DNA from: an uncultured Clostridia bacterium
Lineage (GTDB): Bacteria > Bacillota > Clostridia > Christensenellales > UBA1242
DNA: 64,000 nucleotides
Reading direction: 5' to 3'
Assembly (NCBI GenBank): GCA_934754475.1
Contig: CAKVHV010000001.1
Location: 1 to 64,000 of the forward strand
Below, piece after piece: positions 52,673-61,829 of this stretch (the first letter of the stretch is position 1; each line of letters opens with the position of its first letter). A model generated the notes under the pieces. That model saw only the letters and a program-made list of their open reading frames with translations. It searched no databases and was not told where the DNA came from. The position numbers and the translations under genes were made by a program.

Positions 52673-54301
52673 TTACATCCCATATGCTTGGGGAATGGCA
52701 TTTGGGTCTTTTGGGTTTATTTTTTCTTCAATGTCACAGACTAGCACTTCGGTTGTAAGTAGTGTAGACGCTACACTTCCTGCATTTTCAAGTGCTGTTC
52801 GTGTAACTTTGGTTGGGTCAATAATTCCGCTTTCTATCATATTGACATACTCATTAGTTAGGGCATTGTAACCATAGTTTTTGTCGTGTTTATTAAGTAT
52901 ATTTTCAATAACTACAGCGCCTTCAATTCCGGCATTTTGAGTTATCATTTTAATTGGTGCAAAAAGCGATTTTAGTACAATTTCAGCTCCGGTTTTTTCG
53001 TCACCAGTGAGTGTGTCTACCAATTTTTGAACACAATCAACACAGTTTAGTAGTGCAACACCGCCGCCACAAACAATTCCTTCTTGTGTGGCAGACTTTG
53101 TGGCTTCAATTGCGTCTTCAATTCTAAGTTTCTTCTCTTGCATTTCAACTTCGGTTGCACTTCCTACATAAATTATGGCTATTCCACCTATTAATTTTGC
53201 AAGTCTTTCTTGAAGACGATTTTTGTCAAACTCATTGTTTGCACTTTCAATTTGTCCTTTGATTTCGAGAATTCTATTTTCAATCTCTTCCTTTTGTCCT
53301 TTGCCACCGGAAATTGTTGTGCTATCTTTGGTGACTTTGATACTACTAGCAAAACCTAATTTTTGAATATTAACATCTTTTAATTCAAAACCAAGTTCGT
53401 CACAAATAAACGTTCCATGTGTTAGTACTGCAATGTCTTGACACAAGGCTTTTCGCTTGTCTGCATAACCTGGTGCTTTGACTGCTACAACATTAAGCGC
53501 ACCCCTAAGTTTGTTAAGAACTAGAGTGCTAAGTACTTCGTTTTCAATATCTTCGGCAATAATTAGTAGGGATTTTCCACTCTGTGAAACCGCTTCAAGT
53601 ACTCCAATAATTTCATTTAAATTTTTGATTCGTTTGTCTGTTATTAGAATATAACTATCTTGCAAGACACATTCCATTTTGTCTGGATTGGTTACCATGT
53701 ATGGAGACAAGTAGCCCCTGTCGAATTGCATGCCTTCGACTATTTTTAATTCGGTCTTGAGTGTTTTGCTTTCTTCAACAGTAATAACTCCGTCTTTGCC
53801 GACTTTTTCAAAGCCGTCGGCTATTAGTCTTCCAATTTCTTCGTCGCCAGCACTAATTGACGCTACTTGGAAGATTTCTTTGGAACTAGACACTGGGATA
53901 GAGATTTTCCTTAAATGCTCAGTCGCTACCGAAATTGCTTTTTGTATGCCTTTTTTGAGAATAATTGGGTTTGCACCAGCGGTGTAATTTTTGACACCAA
54001 CACTAACAATACTCTCAGCCAAGATACAAGCGGTGGTTGTTCCGTCGCCCGCAACTTCGTTAGTCTTGATACTCACTTCTTTGATTAAATTTGCACCCAT
54101 GTTTTCAAAAGGGTCGGGAAGGGTGATTTCTTTGGCAATTGTGACCCCGTCGTTTGTAATTAATGGAGTGGCAAACTTTCTGTCCAAAACGACATTTCGA
54201 CCTTTTGGTCCAAGTGTAATTTTGACAGCATTACTAAGTTTTCTGACTCCTGTTTCTAATTTTTTAATTGCATCAAATCCTGATAAAATTTGTTTTGACA
54301 T
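52673..54301 (-). CDS. groL: Chaperonin GroEL
   Basis: GroEL is the 60-kDa folding chamber. The 542-aa protein has NAVKITLGPKGRNVVLD, NDGVTIAKEI, the ATP-site GDGTTTA, and GGGVALLNC. The C-terminus ends PNAIPQAYGM rather than in the Gly-Gly-Met repeats common elsewhere. The start at 54301 (complement) lies behind AAGGAGAAA; an in-frame upstream ATG would place the start within the groES-groEL spacer. It follows groES by 10 nt. Confidence 0.96.
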   Translation of the reverse strand: MSKQILSGFDAIKKLETGVRKLSNAVKITLGPKGRNVVLDRKFATPLITNDGVTIAKEITLPDPFENMGANLIKEVSIKTNEVAGDGTTTACILAESIVSVGVKNYTAGANPIILKKGIQKAISVATEHLRKISIPVSSSKEIFQVASISAGDEEIGRLIADGFEKVGKDGVITVEESKTLKTELKIVEGMQFDRGYLSPYMVTNPDKMECVLQDSYILITDKRIKNLNEIIGVLEAVSQSGKSLLIIAEDIENEVLSTLVLNKLRGALNVVAVKAPGYADKRKALCQDIAVLTHGTFICDELGFELKDVNIQKLGFASSIKVTKDSTTISGGKGQKEEIENRILEIKGQIESANNEFDKNRLQERLAKLIGGIAIIYVGSATEVEMQEKKLRIEDAIEATKSATQEGIVCGGGVALLNCVDCVQKLVDTLTGDEKTGAEIVLKSLFAPIKMITQNAGIEGAVVIENILNKHDKNYGYNALTNEYVNMIESGIIDPTKVTRTALENAGSVASTLLTTEVLVCDIEEKINPKDPNAIPQAYGM

Positions 54302-54311
54302 TTGTTTCTCC

Positions 54312-54593
54312 TTATTTTTCAAGTATTGCTAAAATATCTTTTTCTTTGATAATAGTAAAAGTTTCATTTCCGATTTTGAATTCATTTCCATTAAATTTGT
54401 TAAAAATTACATGGTCGCCAAGTTTTAGTTCAAATTCAACATCTTTTCCGTCGACTTTGCCCGTGCCTAGTGCAACAACTTCGCTAACTTCGGGCTGTTT
54501 GGTGATTTCGGGCAAAATAATACTACCAATCTTTTCGTTTTTGATTGGAAGTGCTTTGACTACAACTCTATCAAATAATGGTTTTAGTTTCAT
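54312..54593 (-). CDS. groS: Co-chaperonin GroES
   Basis: GroES is the heptameric lid of GroEL. The 93-aa protein has LKPLFDRVVVKALP, the mobile-loop region KIGSIILPEITK, VVALGTGKV, and GDHVIFNKFNGNEF. AAAGGAGA precedes the ATG. I looked for a CIRCE operator upstream and did not find one. Confidence 0.95.
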   Translation of the reverse strand: MKLKPLFDRVVVKALPIKNEKIGSIILPEITKQPEVSEVVALGTGKVDGKDVEFELKLGDHVIFNKFNGNEFKIGNETFTIIKEKDILAILEK

Positions 54594-54808
54594 GTTTTTC
54601 TCCTTTATTTATATTTAGTTTACAAAATAAACTTAAGTAGGCTTAAATTATTTTTGGACTTAATTTTGTCTAGTTTTACATTCTTTTGTATAATTTTTGA
54701 AAAATGATAATATTTATATTTAAGACCAAAATTTTTAAACTTAAAGTTTATCCAACCAGTTTTGGCAATTTTGTTATAACATAGTTAGATGGAGAGAAAT
54801 CAAGTTTT

Positions 54809-55621
54809 ATGCCAAAAAATTTGTTTTATGAAGATGTCAAAGTCGTAAAAAAGCCCTTTAAAAGAAGATTAAAAACATTCTTTGCATTTTTGTTGTTTGT
54901 GCTTATGTTTGGCGGAGTGCTACTGTGCTCGGTCTATCTTAGCAAGGCTTTGAGTGTGGGGAATATCTCCCAAGCACTTGTTTTTGGCGGAAGTGATATA
55001 AATATTAAGGCTCACTCATATTACATGGTGGCACTAGGTAGATATGATGATTTGAATAAGGCTCAGGAAGTAGCGCTTGGCTCAACTGTTAGGGGTGCAA
55101 GTGGCTTTGTTTGGAAAGATAACGAAAGTTACTTGGTTGTGGGAAATATTTACTCAAGTCTTCAAGATGCCGAAAACGTAAAAAAGAATATTGGAAATGA
55201 ACTATATAAAACCGAAATTTTTGAAATTAAATTTCCAAAAATTAAATTTAATTTTGAAGATTTGGAAAATAGCGATGTCAAAAAAATAAGACTGGGACTT
55301 GAAAATATTGATAAAATTTATCAGACTTTGTATGATTATTCCATTAAGTTCGATAGCGGAGATATGAATAACTTTGCTGTGTGTAATGGGATTTCTATGT
55401 TGCGTGGTGAACTCAAAAGCAATATTATAAATATCCAAAGTCTTCAAAAAAATAGTTTCTCTTCACAACTTCAAGAAATTATTAATTCACTTACAAAAAT
55501 TGATGAATTACTTGACTCTGCACTACTAATAATTATAGATAATTCCGCCACAAACTACACTCTCAAAAATACAATCGCATGTGTAGTTGAGAGCAAATAC
55601 AATCTATATAACTTGCTCTAA
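54809..55621 (+). CDS. SPOR-domain membrane protein, 270 aa
   Basis: This protein has a short cytoplasmic N-terminus with basic residues (KKPFKRRLK), one membrane helix (about 28-50) and an extracellular part. Residues 75-135 resemble a SPOR domain (YYMVALGRYDDLNKAQEVA, then YLVVGNIYSSLQDAENVKKNI), a fold that binds denuded peptidoglycan at division or sporulation septa. The C-terminal 130 residues are helical and unassigned. It lies before lspA, with its own ATG after GGAGAGA. Confidence 0.7.
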   Translation: MPKNLFYEDVKVVKKPFKRRLKTFFAFLLFVLMFGGVLLCSVYLSKALSVGNISQALVFGGSDINIKAHSYYMVALGRYDDLNKAQEVALGSTVRGASGFVWKDNESYLVVGNIYSSLQDAENVKKNIGNELYKTEIFEIKFPKIKFNFEDLENSDVKKIRLGLENIDKIYQTLYDYSIKFDSGDMNNFAVCNGISMLRGELKSNIINIQSLQKNSFSSQLQEIINSLTKIDELLDSALLIIIDNSATNYTLKNTIACVVESKYNLYNLL

Positions 55622-55714
55622 TTTTTTGTCAAACTTTGGAATATGACACATAAATACACTCAAAAGTATTTGTAAAACTCGCTAATTTGTGTTAAACTTG
55701 GGTGTAAGTTAATT

Positions 55715-56215
55715 ATGAAAAAACGAACGAGTTATATAATAATTTTGAGCATAATAGTAGTTGGCATTGTTTTGGATTTGGTGTCCAAGCACTTTTTTGC
55801 TTTGAGATTTGAGACTAACTCACAAAAAATCGTAGTTATTCCTAATTTGTTTGAGTTTGTATTTGTCAAAAATACGGGTGCAGCATATGGAATATTTGGA
55901 GATAGCACAGTTATGCTATCGGTTGTATCAATTCTATTTATTATAGGATTTGTTTTGTTTGATATTTTCAATCACAAAAACGACTGGCTATATGTTTTTG
56001 GAATTGGACTAATCATTAGCGGTGCAATTGGAAATTTGGTGGATAGACTATTTCTTGGATACGTGAGAGACTTTATATCTATCAAACTATTTAGTTTTGT
56101 CTTTAACTTGGCGGATTTATTTATAACGGCGGGAGTTATTTGTTTTCTTGTATATTTGCTCATTTCATTAATCAAAGAGAAAAAGGAGAAGAGTAATGGA
56201 ATGGGAAATAAATAG
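55715..56215 (+). CDS. lspA: Lipoprotein signal peptidase II
   Basis: This membrane aspartyl protease cleaves prolipoproteins after lipidation. The 166-aa protein has four membrane helices and the family motifs VLDLVSKHFF, FVKNTGAAYGIF, GAIGNLVDRLFLGYVRDF and FNLADLFI, the last two supplying the catalytic Asp pair. It serves the lipoproteins seen elsewhere in this window. It overlaps rluD by 20 nt, the usual lspA-rluD arrangement in Firmicutes. Confidence 0.96.
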   Translation: MKKRTSYIIILSIIVVGIVLDLVSKHFFALRFETNSQKIVVIPNLFEFVFVKNTGAAYGIFGDSTVMLSVVSILFIIGFVLFDIFNHKNDWLYVFGIGLIISGAIGNLVDRLFLGYVRDFISIKLFSFVFNLADLFITAGVICFLVYLLISLIKEKKEKSNGMGNK

Positions 56216-57101
56216 CGAAAGTTGTGGGCAAAGACTGGATGTATTTTTGCAAAACCAAAACAAAGATAAGACCAGGTCGCATATCAAGCATTGGATAACA
56301 AACGGAGACGTACTTGTAAACGATAAGGTTGTCAAGGCTGGATATAATTTGAAAGTCGGCGACAAGGTTATTCTCAAAGAGATTGTAGAAAAAGTTCTTA
56401 GTGCCAAGCCCCAAGATATTGAAGTCGAAATTGTCTACGAAGATGACGATATTGCAGTTGTAAACAAACCCCAAGGAATGGTCGTTCATCCCGCTATTAG
56501 CAATTATGACGGAACACTAGTGAATGCTCTTATGTTTAAATTAGATAGTCTAAGCAGTATTAATGGAGTTATAAGACCCGGGATTGTTCATAGACTAGAC
56601 AAAGATACTAGTGGACTACTTGTTGTGGCAAAAAATGATATGGCACACGTAAGTCTAAGTGAGCAAATCTCAAAAAAGACTTGCAAAAGAATATATTGGG
56701 CTTTGGTCGAAGGCATTGTAAAATCTGACGGAGAAATTACAACTAATATTGGTAGAGACCCCAAAAATAGACTAAAAATGGCTGTAGTAGACAAGGGTAA
56801 AGTTGCAGATACAAAGTATAGAGTGCTGGAGACTTACTTAAACTATTCGCTCGTAGAGTTTGAACTTGGAACGGGAAGAACGCATCAGATTAGAGTTCAT
56901 AGTGCCTATCTACATCATCCTATCGTTGGAGACAAATTATATAATCCTAACAAGTGTAAATTTAATCTAAACGGTCAACTCCTACATGCAAAAAAACTCA
57001 CTCTCATTCATCCAAGAACGGGTGAGACTATGACTTTTGAGACTCAGTTGCCCGATTACTTTCAAAAAGTACTCAGTACTCTTAATTCAAAGTTAATTTG
57101 A
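56196..57101 (+). CDS. rluD: RluD-type pseudouridine synthase
   Basis: This 301-aa enzyme modifies uridines in 23S rRNA. It has an N-terminal S4 RNA-binding domain (QRLDVFLQNQ through VKAGYNLKVGD) and the catalytic domain with GIVHRLDKDTSGLLVVAKN, VEFELGTGRTHQIRVH and HHPIVGDKLYNP. AAAGGAGA, inside lspA, precedes the ATG. The assignment to RluD rather than RluC or RluA is by context with lspA. Confidence 0.93.
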   Translation: MEWEINSESCGQRLDVFLQNQNKDKTRSHIKHWITNGDVLVNDKVVKAGYNLKVGDKVILKEIVEKVLSAKPQDIEVEIVYEDDDIAVVNKPQGMVVHPAISNYDGTLVNALMFKLDSLSSINGVIRPGIVHRLDKDTSGLLVVAKNDMAHVSLSEQISKKTCKRIYWALVEGIVKSDGEITTNIGRDPKNRLKMAVVDKGKVADTKYRVLETYLNYSLVEFELGTGRTHQIRVHSAYLHHPIVGDKLYNPNKCKFNLNGQLLHAKKLTLIHPRTGETMTFETQLPDYFQKVLSTLNSKLI

Positions 57102-57148
57102 TTGACTAACAAGTCTAAAAAAATATAATAAATAAAGGAGATTTAATT

Positions 57149-57415
57149 ATGGCAAAAAATACAGGTGGCGCTAGTTGGCGTGGATTTATAAACTTACTTT
57201 CCTTTATTGCAATTGCTTGCATCGGGCTTGCTCTTGTAATCGGAAAAATCGGTGGCGGAAATCTAGCTAGTTCTCTAAGACAAATAAGCGAAATTTTGGC
57301 TTATGCAATTGTTGCAATCTCGGCATTTTATTTTGCTTACTCACGTCATCATTGGGCATATTATTTGGTGTGGGTTATTTGTGTAGCTCTCATTATTATC
57401 TTTATGGTTATCTAA
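57149..57415 (+). CDS. Small membrane protein, 88 aa
   Basis: The function is not known. Three hydrophobic helices fill residues 12-32, 46-63 and 68-87, with a polar Gly-rich link between the first two. AAAGGAGA precedes the ATG. It ends 4 nt before another small membrane protein gene, and the two are probably cotranscribed with rluD. Confidence 0.65.
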   Translation: MAKNTGGASWRGFINLLSFIAIACIGLALVIGKIGGGNLASSLRQISEILAYAIVAISAFYFAYSRHHWAYYLVWVICVALIIIFMVI

Positions 57416-57419
57416 ACAT

Positions 57420-57764
57420 ATGAAAAAATCTATTCAAGAGTTCTTCAAAAGCAAACTAAATATTATTCTTCTTGCATCCCAAGTTATTGCATTGTTTTTC
57501 TTGTGCTTTGCAAATAAGGGTAGATGGGCATTTGTTTTGACGCTAGTTTTTGAAGCGGTTTTCTTTGTGGTTTTGGGAATAAAAACAATCGTAAAAAACA
57601 AAGAAATAGACAAAAATACAGAACTTCAGTCCAAACTTGCGATTGAAAATATAAATATGGAAAGACTCGAAAAAAGAAACAAACTAATAAAAAAAAGCAA
57701 CGTGTTTCAAGCAATACTTTATTTTTTCATGGGACTTGCGTTACTTTTTGTTGCAATTCTTTGA
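57420..57764 (+). CDS. Small membrane protein, 114 aa
   Basis: The function is not known. Two hydrophobic helices (about 14-52) are followed by a charged coiled segment (57-92, including KNKEIDKNTELQSKLAIENI) and a C-terminal helix (94-113). There is no good ribosome site, so translation may be coupled to the gene before it. Confidence 0.6.
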   Translation: MKKSIQEFFKSKLNIILLASQVIALFFLCFANKGRWAFVLTLVFEAVFFVVLGIKTIVKNKEIDKNTELQSKLAIENINMERLEKRNKLIKKSNVFQAILYFFMGLALLFVAIL

Positions 57765-57810
57765 CTATGAGTTCGTTTATTAATTATTTTTAAAATTATA
57801 AATTTAAAAG

Positions 57811-57863
57811 AAAAAACTAATACTAGTCAAGTTTTAATTAACTTAAATTAGTATTAGTTTTTT
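57811..57863. terminator. Bidirectional terminator
   Basis: AAAAAACTAATACT (57811-57824) pairs with AGTATTAGTTTTTT (57850-57863) between convergent genes. Confidence 0.85.
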
Positions 57864-57866
57864 TGA

Positions 57867-58283
57867 TTAAAATTGTTTGTCTGATTCATCAATTTTGTAT
57901 TGATTAATTTCTTCTTGTTCTTTTGCCTTTTTTTCGTGTGTCGCAACAATTTCTTTGTTCATAATGTTTTTAATTTTGGCAATTTGTTTTGAATCAATAA
58001 TGTCATTTTTGAGTATGGTTTTGTCAATGTATCTTGCTAGAATTTGTTGTTTGATTGTTGCATTATTTGAGTTAAGACCTGTCATGTATCCTAGTGTCAT
58101 AGGGTACATAACCATATCTGACAATTTTTCAAAGTAATCCGCTTCGATAATTTGTCCTGTAATTACATCTTTTAGTTTGTCTCCTACTTCATTTTTGTAA
58201 CCTATTACAAATTTGTCTTGGCTTTCGTCGTATTTTTTGCCATAAAAACATTTTGTATAAAGTTCATTAACTAAATATTTCAT
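57867..58283 (-). CDS. Hypothetical protein, 138 aa, with homopolymer promoter
   Basis: No family is recognised. The protein is soluble; the first 80 residues are mixed, with Tyr and Gly, and the C-terminal third is a charged helical region (KIKNIMNKEIVATHEKKAKE). AAAGGTGG precedes the ATG. The promoter region has nine C between -35 and -10, which suggests that expression can switch on and off by slippage. Confidence 0.65.
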   Translation of the reverse strand: MKYLVNELYTKCFYGKKYDESQDKFVIGYKNEVGDKLKDVITGQIIEADYFEKLSDMVMYPMTLGYMTGLNSNNATIKQQILARYIDKTILKNDIIDSKQIAKIKNIMNKEIVATHEKKAKEQEEINQYKIDESDKQF

Positions 58284-58315
58284 ATTTTATCCACCTTTAA
58301 ATTTTATTTGATACC

Positions 58316-58345
58316 ACTATAATATCACAAGGGGGGGGGTGTCAA
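58316..58345 (-). promoter_or_regulatory. Promoter with C9 tract in the spacer
   Basis: On the minus strand TTGACA (58340-58345) is followed directly by nine C (58331-58339) and then TATAGT (58316-58321); the spacer is 18 bp. Gain or loss of one base would change the spacing around the 17-bp optimum. Confidence 0.7.
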
Positions 58346-58518
58346 TACCCTTTTTAAAAGTTTTTTTAAATCTTGGCTAAACATATTTCGCCAAAAGTCT
58401 TTTTAATATTAAAGTATTTCTAAAACATAATTAATACTAATATATATGGATAAATAATTTCATACAAAAATTATACAAAATAGGTTGTTTTGATGTATTT
58501 TTATATGTGAATTTTTTG

Positions 58519-58547
58519 TTGCAATTTGCAAACGGGTATGTTATAAT
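58519..58547 (+). promoter_or_regulatory. Promoter of the trigger factor gene
   Basis: TTGCAA (58519-58524), 17-bp spacer, TATAAT (58542-58547). The rest of the 300-nt gap upstream holds only the divergent C9 promoter and AT-rich sequence. Confidence 0.75.
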
Positions 58548-58583
58548 AGACTAGTTTTTGAATGTATTTTAAGGAGAAAATAA

Positions 58584-59861
58584 ATGAAATATAATATAGA
58601 AAAATTACAAAACAAAAATCTTCAACTAAAACTTGAATTAGATTCAAAAGAATGGGAAGCATTGGTTGAAGACTCTTACAATAAAACAAAAGGCAAATAC
58701 AAAGTTGAAGGCTTTAGAAATGGCAAAGCGCCAAGAAAAATGATTGAAAAAATCTATGGACCTGAAGTTTTCTTTGAAGATGCTATTTTGGAAGGATTTA
58801 ACAAACATTACACCGAAATTTTGAACAAAGACAAATCAATTGACCCAATTGATAGCCCAGAACTAAGTGTAGAAAAACTAGATAACACAGGTATTACAAT
58901 TGTTGCCGAAATTCCAGTTAGACCTGAAGTTAAACTTGGAAATTATACTGGTCTTAAAATCAGTGTTGAACCAAAAGAAATCACTGACAAAGACGTTGAA
59001 GACGAATTAAAAAGAGTTCAAATTCAAAATACAAGACTTGTTGAAAAAGATGGTGCTATTGAAAACGGAAATATAGCAAACATTGATTTCAAGGGTAGTG
59101 TTGATGGTGAATACTTTGAAGGTGGCTCAGCTGACGCTTTTGATTTGGAAATTGGAAGCCATAGTTTCATTGACAACTTTGAAGACCAACTAATCGGCTT
59201 GAAGGCTGGGGATACAAAAGACGTTATGGTTAAGTTCCCAAAAGATTATCAAGCAGAAAACTTGGCTGGCAAGGATGCTAAGTTTGAAGTAACAGTTAAT
59301 GCTGTCAAGACCAAAGAACTTCCAGAAATTAATGACGAACTTGCTAGTGATGTTAGTGAATTTGAAACTTTGGAAGAATACAAAAATCATATAAGAGAAC
59401 ACCTTGGCGAACATGCAAAAGAAGATGCCAAAGTTCAAACAGAAAACAAGATTATTGACGAAATAATCAAAACTATGGAAGTTGAAGTTCCGGATATTAT
59501 GATAAATAGAGAACTTGATGCAATTATGCAAGACATGGAATATAGACTAATGTATCAAGGTGCAAACTTGGAAGCATATGCTAAGTATCTAAACACAACT
59601 GTGGACAAACTTAGAGAAGAAAGAAAAGAAGATGCTTTGAAGTCAGTTAAAATTAGACTTGCTTTGCAAGAAATCTTGAAGAAAGAAAAAATTGACGTAA
59701 AAGACAAAGATTTGGACGAATATATCGAAAAAATCGCAAAAAGAGCAAATAAATCCGTTGAAGAGTATAAGAAAACTCTAACTGAAGAAAGATTAAATTA
59801 CATCACAAACGAAATTCTTATGAATAAACTACTTGAATTCTTGGTTGAAAAAAATAAATAA
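58584..59861 (+). CDS. tig: Trigger factor
   Basis: Trigger factor is a ribosome-associated chaperone with prolyl isomerase activity. The 425-aa protein has the ribosome-binding signature FRNGKAPRKMIEKIYG (about 44-59), the central FKBP-like domain (ANIDFKGSVDGEYFEGGSA, FEDQLIGLKAGD), and a long helical C-terminal domain. AAGGAGA precedes the ATG. It is followed 11 nt later by clpP, the usual tig-clpP-clpX order. Confidence 0.95.
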   Translation: MKYNIEKLQNKNLQLKLELDSKEWEALVEDSYNKTKGKYKVEGFRNGKAPRKMIEKIYGPEVFFEDAILEGFNKHYTEILNKDKSIDPIDSPELSVEKLDNTGITIVAEIPVRPEVKLGNYTGLKISVEPKEITDKDVEDELKRVQIQNTRLVEKDGAIENGNIANIDFKGSVDGEYFEGGSADAFDLEIGSHSFIDNFEDQLIGLKAGDTKDVMVKFPKDYQAENLAGKDAKFEVTVNAVKTKELPEINDELASDVSEFETLEEYKNHIREHLGEHAKEDAKVQTENKIIDEIIKTMEVEVPDIMINRELDAIMQDMEYRLMYQGANLEAYAKYLNTTVDKLREERKEDALKSVKIRLALQEILKKEKIDVKDKDLDEYIEKIAKRANKSVEEYKKTLTEERLNYITNEILMNKLLEFLVEKNK

Positions 59862-59872
59862 TTGGAGATAAT

Positions 59873-60457
59873 ATGCTTATACCTTATGTAGTAGACCAGA
59901 CAAATTCTGGTGAGAGAAGTTATGATATTTATAGCAGACTTCTTGAAGATAGAATAGTCTTTATTTCGGGCGAAATTGACGATGCAAGTGCAAATACAAT
60001 TGTTGCACAACTAATTTATCTCGAAGCCAAAAATCCCGAAAAAGATATTTGTGTTTATATCAATAGTCCGGGCGGAAGTGTAACTGCTGGAATGGCTATT
60101 TATGACACAATGAAATATGTTAAATGCGATGTTTCGACCATTTGTATCGGTCTTGCTGCTTCGATGGGCGCATTCTTGCTTGCTGCAGGAACTAAGGGCA
60201 AAAGATTTTGTTTGCCAAATAGCGAAGTTATGATTCACCAACCTTTGGGTGGAGCTCAAGGTCAAGCTAGTGATATAGAAATTACTGCAAATCATATTTT
60301 GAAAACTAAGAAAAAAATGATTGAAATGCTATCCAAAAATACAGGACAATCAATCAAAAAAGTTGAAAAAGATGTCGATAGAGACTACTTTATGACTGCA
60401 GATGAAGCAGTTGCTTATGGACTAGTTGACAAGGTTATAACTAGGGGATGTAAGTAA
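59873..60457 (+). CDS. clpP: ATP-dependent Clp protease proteolytic subunit
   Basis: ClpP forms the serine protease chamber that works with ClpX and other Clp ATPases. The 194-aa protein has YINSPGGSVTAGMAIYDTM, the catalytic Ser in GLAASMGAFLL, the catalytic His in VMIHQPLGG, and the Asp in DRDYFM. Length and motifs are typical. TTGGAGA precedes the ATG. A terminator-like hairpin follows before clpX. Confidence 0.97.
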   Translation: MLIPYVVDQTNSGERSYDIYSRLLEDRIVFISGEIDDASANTIVAQLIYLEAKNPEKDICVYINSPGGSVTAGMAIYDTMKYVKCDVSTICIGLAASMGAFLLAAGTKGKRFCLPNSEVMIHQPLGGAQGQASDIEITANHILKTKKKMIEMLSKNTGQSIKKVEKDVDRDYFMTADEAVAYGLVDKVITRGCK

Positions 60458-60469
60458 CTAATAATTTTT

Positions 60470-60503
60470 GTACTATGCTAATTTACCTTGCATAGTACTT
60501 TTT
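60470..60503 (+). terminator. Terminator or attenuator between clpP and clpX
   Basis: GTACTATGC (60470-60478) pairs with GCATAGTAC (60490-60498) and is followed by TTTTT. It may reduce read-through from tig-clpP into clpX. Confidence 0.8.
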
Positions 60504-60518
60504 GACTAAAGGGGGATT

Positions 60519-61817
60519 ATGGAAAAAGATTTAGACAAAATTATAATGGAATGTTCCTTTTGTGGACGTAGCCAATTAGAGACCAAAAACATGATAACCA
60601 GTCCAGATGGCACTTGTTTTATCTGCGAAGATTGTGTGTCTATTTGTAGCGAAATGCTAGCCAAAACACACAAAAGCATTGGGCAGAACAAAATTGCTCT
60701 TCCAACTCCAAGCGAACTCAAAAAGATGCTTGATGAATATGTTATTGGTCAAGACGAAGCAAAGAGAGTTTTGTCAGTGGCGGTCTACAATCATTACAAA
60801 AGAATTAATTATAATATAGATATTCAAAACTCCAAAAAAGAAAATGATGTTTTGGATTTGGACAAAAGTAACGTTCTGCTCATTGGTCCTACTGGTAGTG
60901 GAAAAACCATGCTTGCAAGAATACTAGCCAAAATCTTGGAAGTTCCTTTTGCTTGTGCGGATGCAACTACTTTGACCGAAGCCGGATATGTTGGAGACGA
61001 CGTTGAAAATGTGCTTTTGAAACTTATTCAAAATGCAAATTATGATATCAAAAAAGCCGAACAAGGCATAATCTATATCGACGAAATCGACAAGATTACA
61101 CGTAAGTCCGAAAATACAAGCATAACACGTGATGTTAGTGGCGAAGGTGTACAACAAGCACTTCTCAAAATAATTGAGAGTACTGTAGCCAATGTTCCAC
61201 CACAAGGCGGAAGAAAACATCCACAACAAGAACTTTTGCAGATAGATACAAAGAATATTTTGTTTATCTGTGGTGGTGCTTTTGTAGGGCTTGACAAGAT
61301 TATTGAAAAGAGAGTTAACAAATCGTCTTTGGGATTCTCACTAGACGAAGAACAAAAACCACGAAAAGTAAGCGAACTAATCAAGGAAATTCAACCACAA
61401 GACTTAATAAAATATGGCTTAATTCCTGAATTTGTTGGACGTTTGCCAATTGTTGTGGGACTAGACGAATTAACCGAAGAAGCATTAATCAAGATTATGA
61501 CTGAACCTAAAAATGCACTTGTTAAACAATATAAAACAATGTTTAAGATTGACGGAGTTGAACTTGAAATTGATGCCGATGCTGTCAAGGCTGTTGCGCA
61601 AAAGGCAATGAAACTCAAAACCGGTGCAAGGGGTCTTAGAACAATAATGGAAGATATAATGCTAGACATTATGTTTAGAACTCCAGACGATAGGACTATA
61701 ACCAAAGTTAGAGTCACCAAAGAAACCGTAAATGGTTCAGAGCCTATAATCGAACACAAAAAAATAGAAGTCAAAAAGTCCGAAAGTGAATTAAATTCAG
61801 AAGAAAAAACCGCTTAA
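60519..61817 (+). CDS. clpX: ATP-dependent Clp protease ATP-binding subunit
   Basis: ClpX unfolds substrates, including SsrA-tagged proteins, and feeds ClpP. The 432-aa protein has the N-terminal zinc finger (CSFCGR ... CFICEDC), Walker A GPTGSGKT, Walker B GIIYIDEIDK, the pore segment AGYVGDDVE, the GGAFVG and RLPIV segments and the IGF-type loop region near GFS. A charged C-terminal tail closes the chain. AAGGGGGA precedes the ATG, and engB follows after 12 nt. Confidence 0.97.
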   Translation: MEKDLDKIIMECSFCGRSQLETKNMITSPDGTCFICEDCVSICSEMLAKTHKSIGQNKIALPTPSELKKMLDEYVIGQDEAKRVLSVAVYNHYKRINYNIDIQNSKKENDVLDLDKSNVLLIGPTGSGKTMLARILAKILEVPFACADATTLTEAGYVGDDVENVLLKLIQNANYDIKKAEQGIIYIDEIDKITRKSENTSITRDVSGEGVQQALLKIIESTVANVPPQGGRKHPQQELLQIDTKNILFICGGAFVGLDKIIEKRVNKSSLGFSLDEEQKPRKVSELIKEIQPQDLIKYGLIPEFVGRLPIVVGLDELTEEALIKIMTEPKNALVKQYKTMFKIDGVELEIDADAVKAVAQKAMKLKTGARGLRTIMEDIMLDIMFRTPDDRTITKVRVTKETVNGSEPIIEHKKIEVKKSESELNSEEKTA

Positions 61818-61829
61818 TTAGGAGAATTT

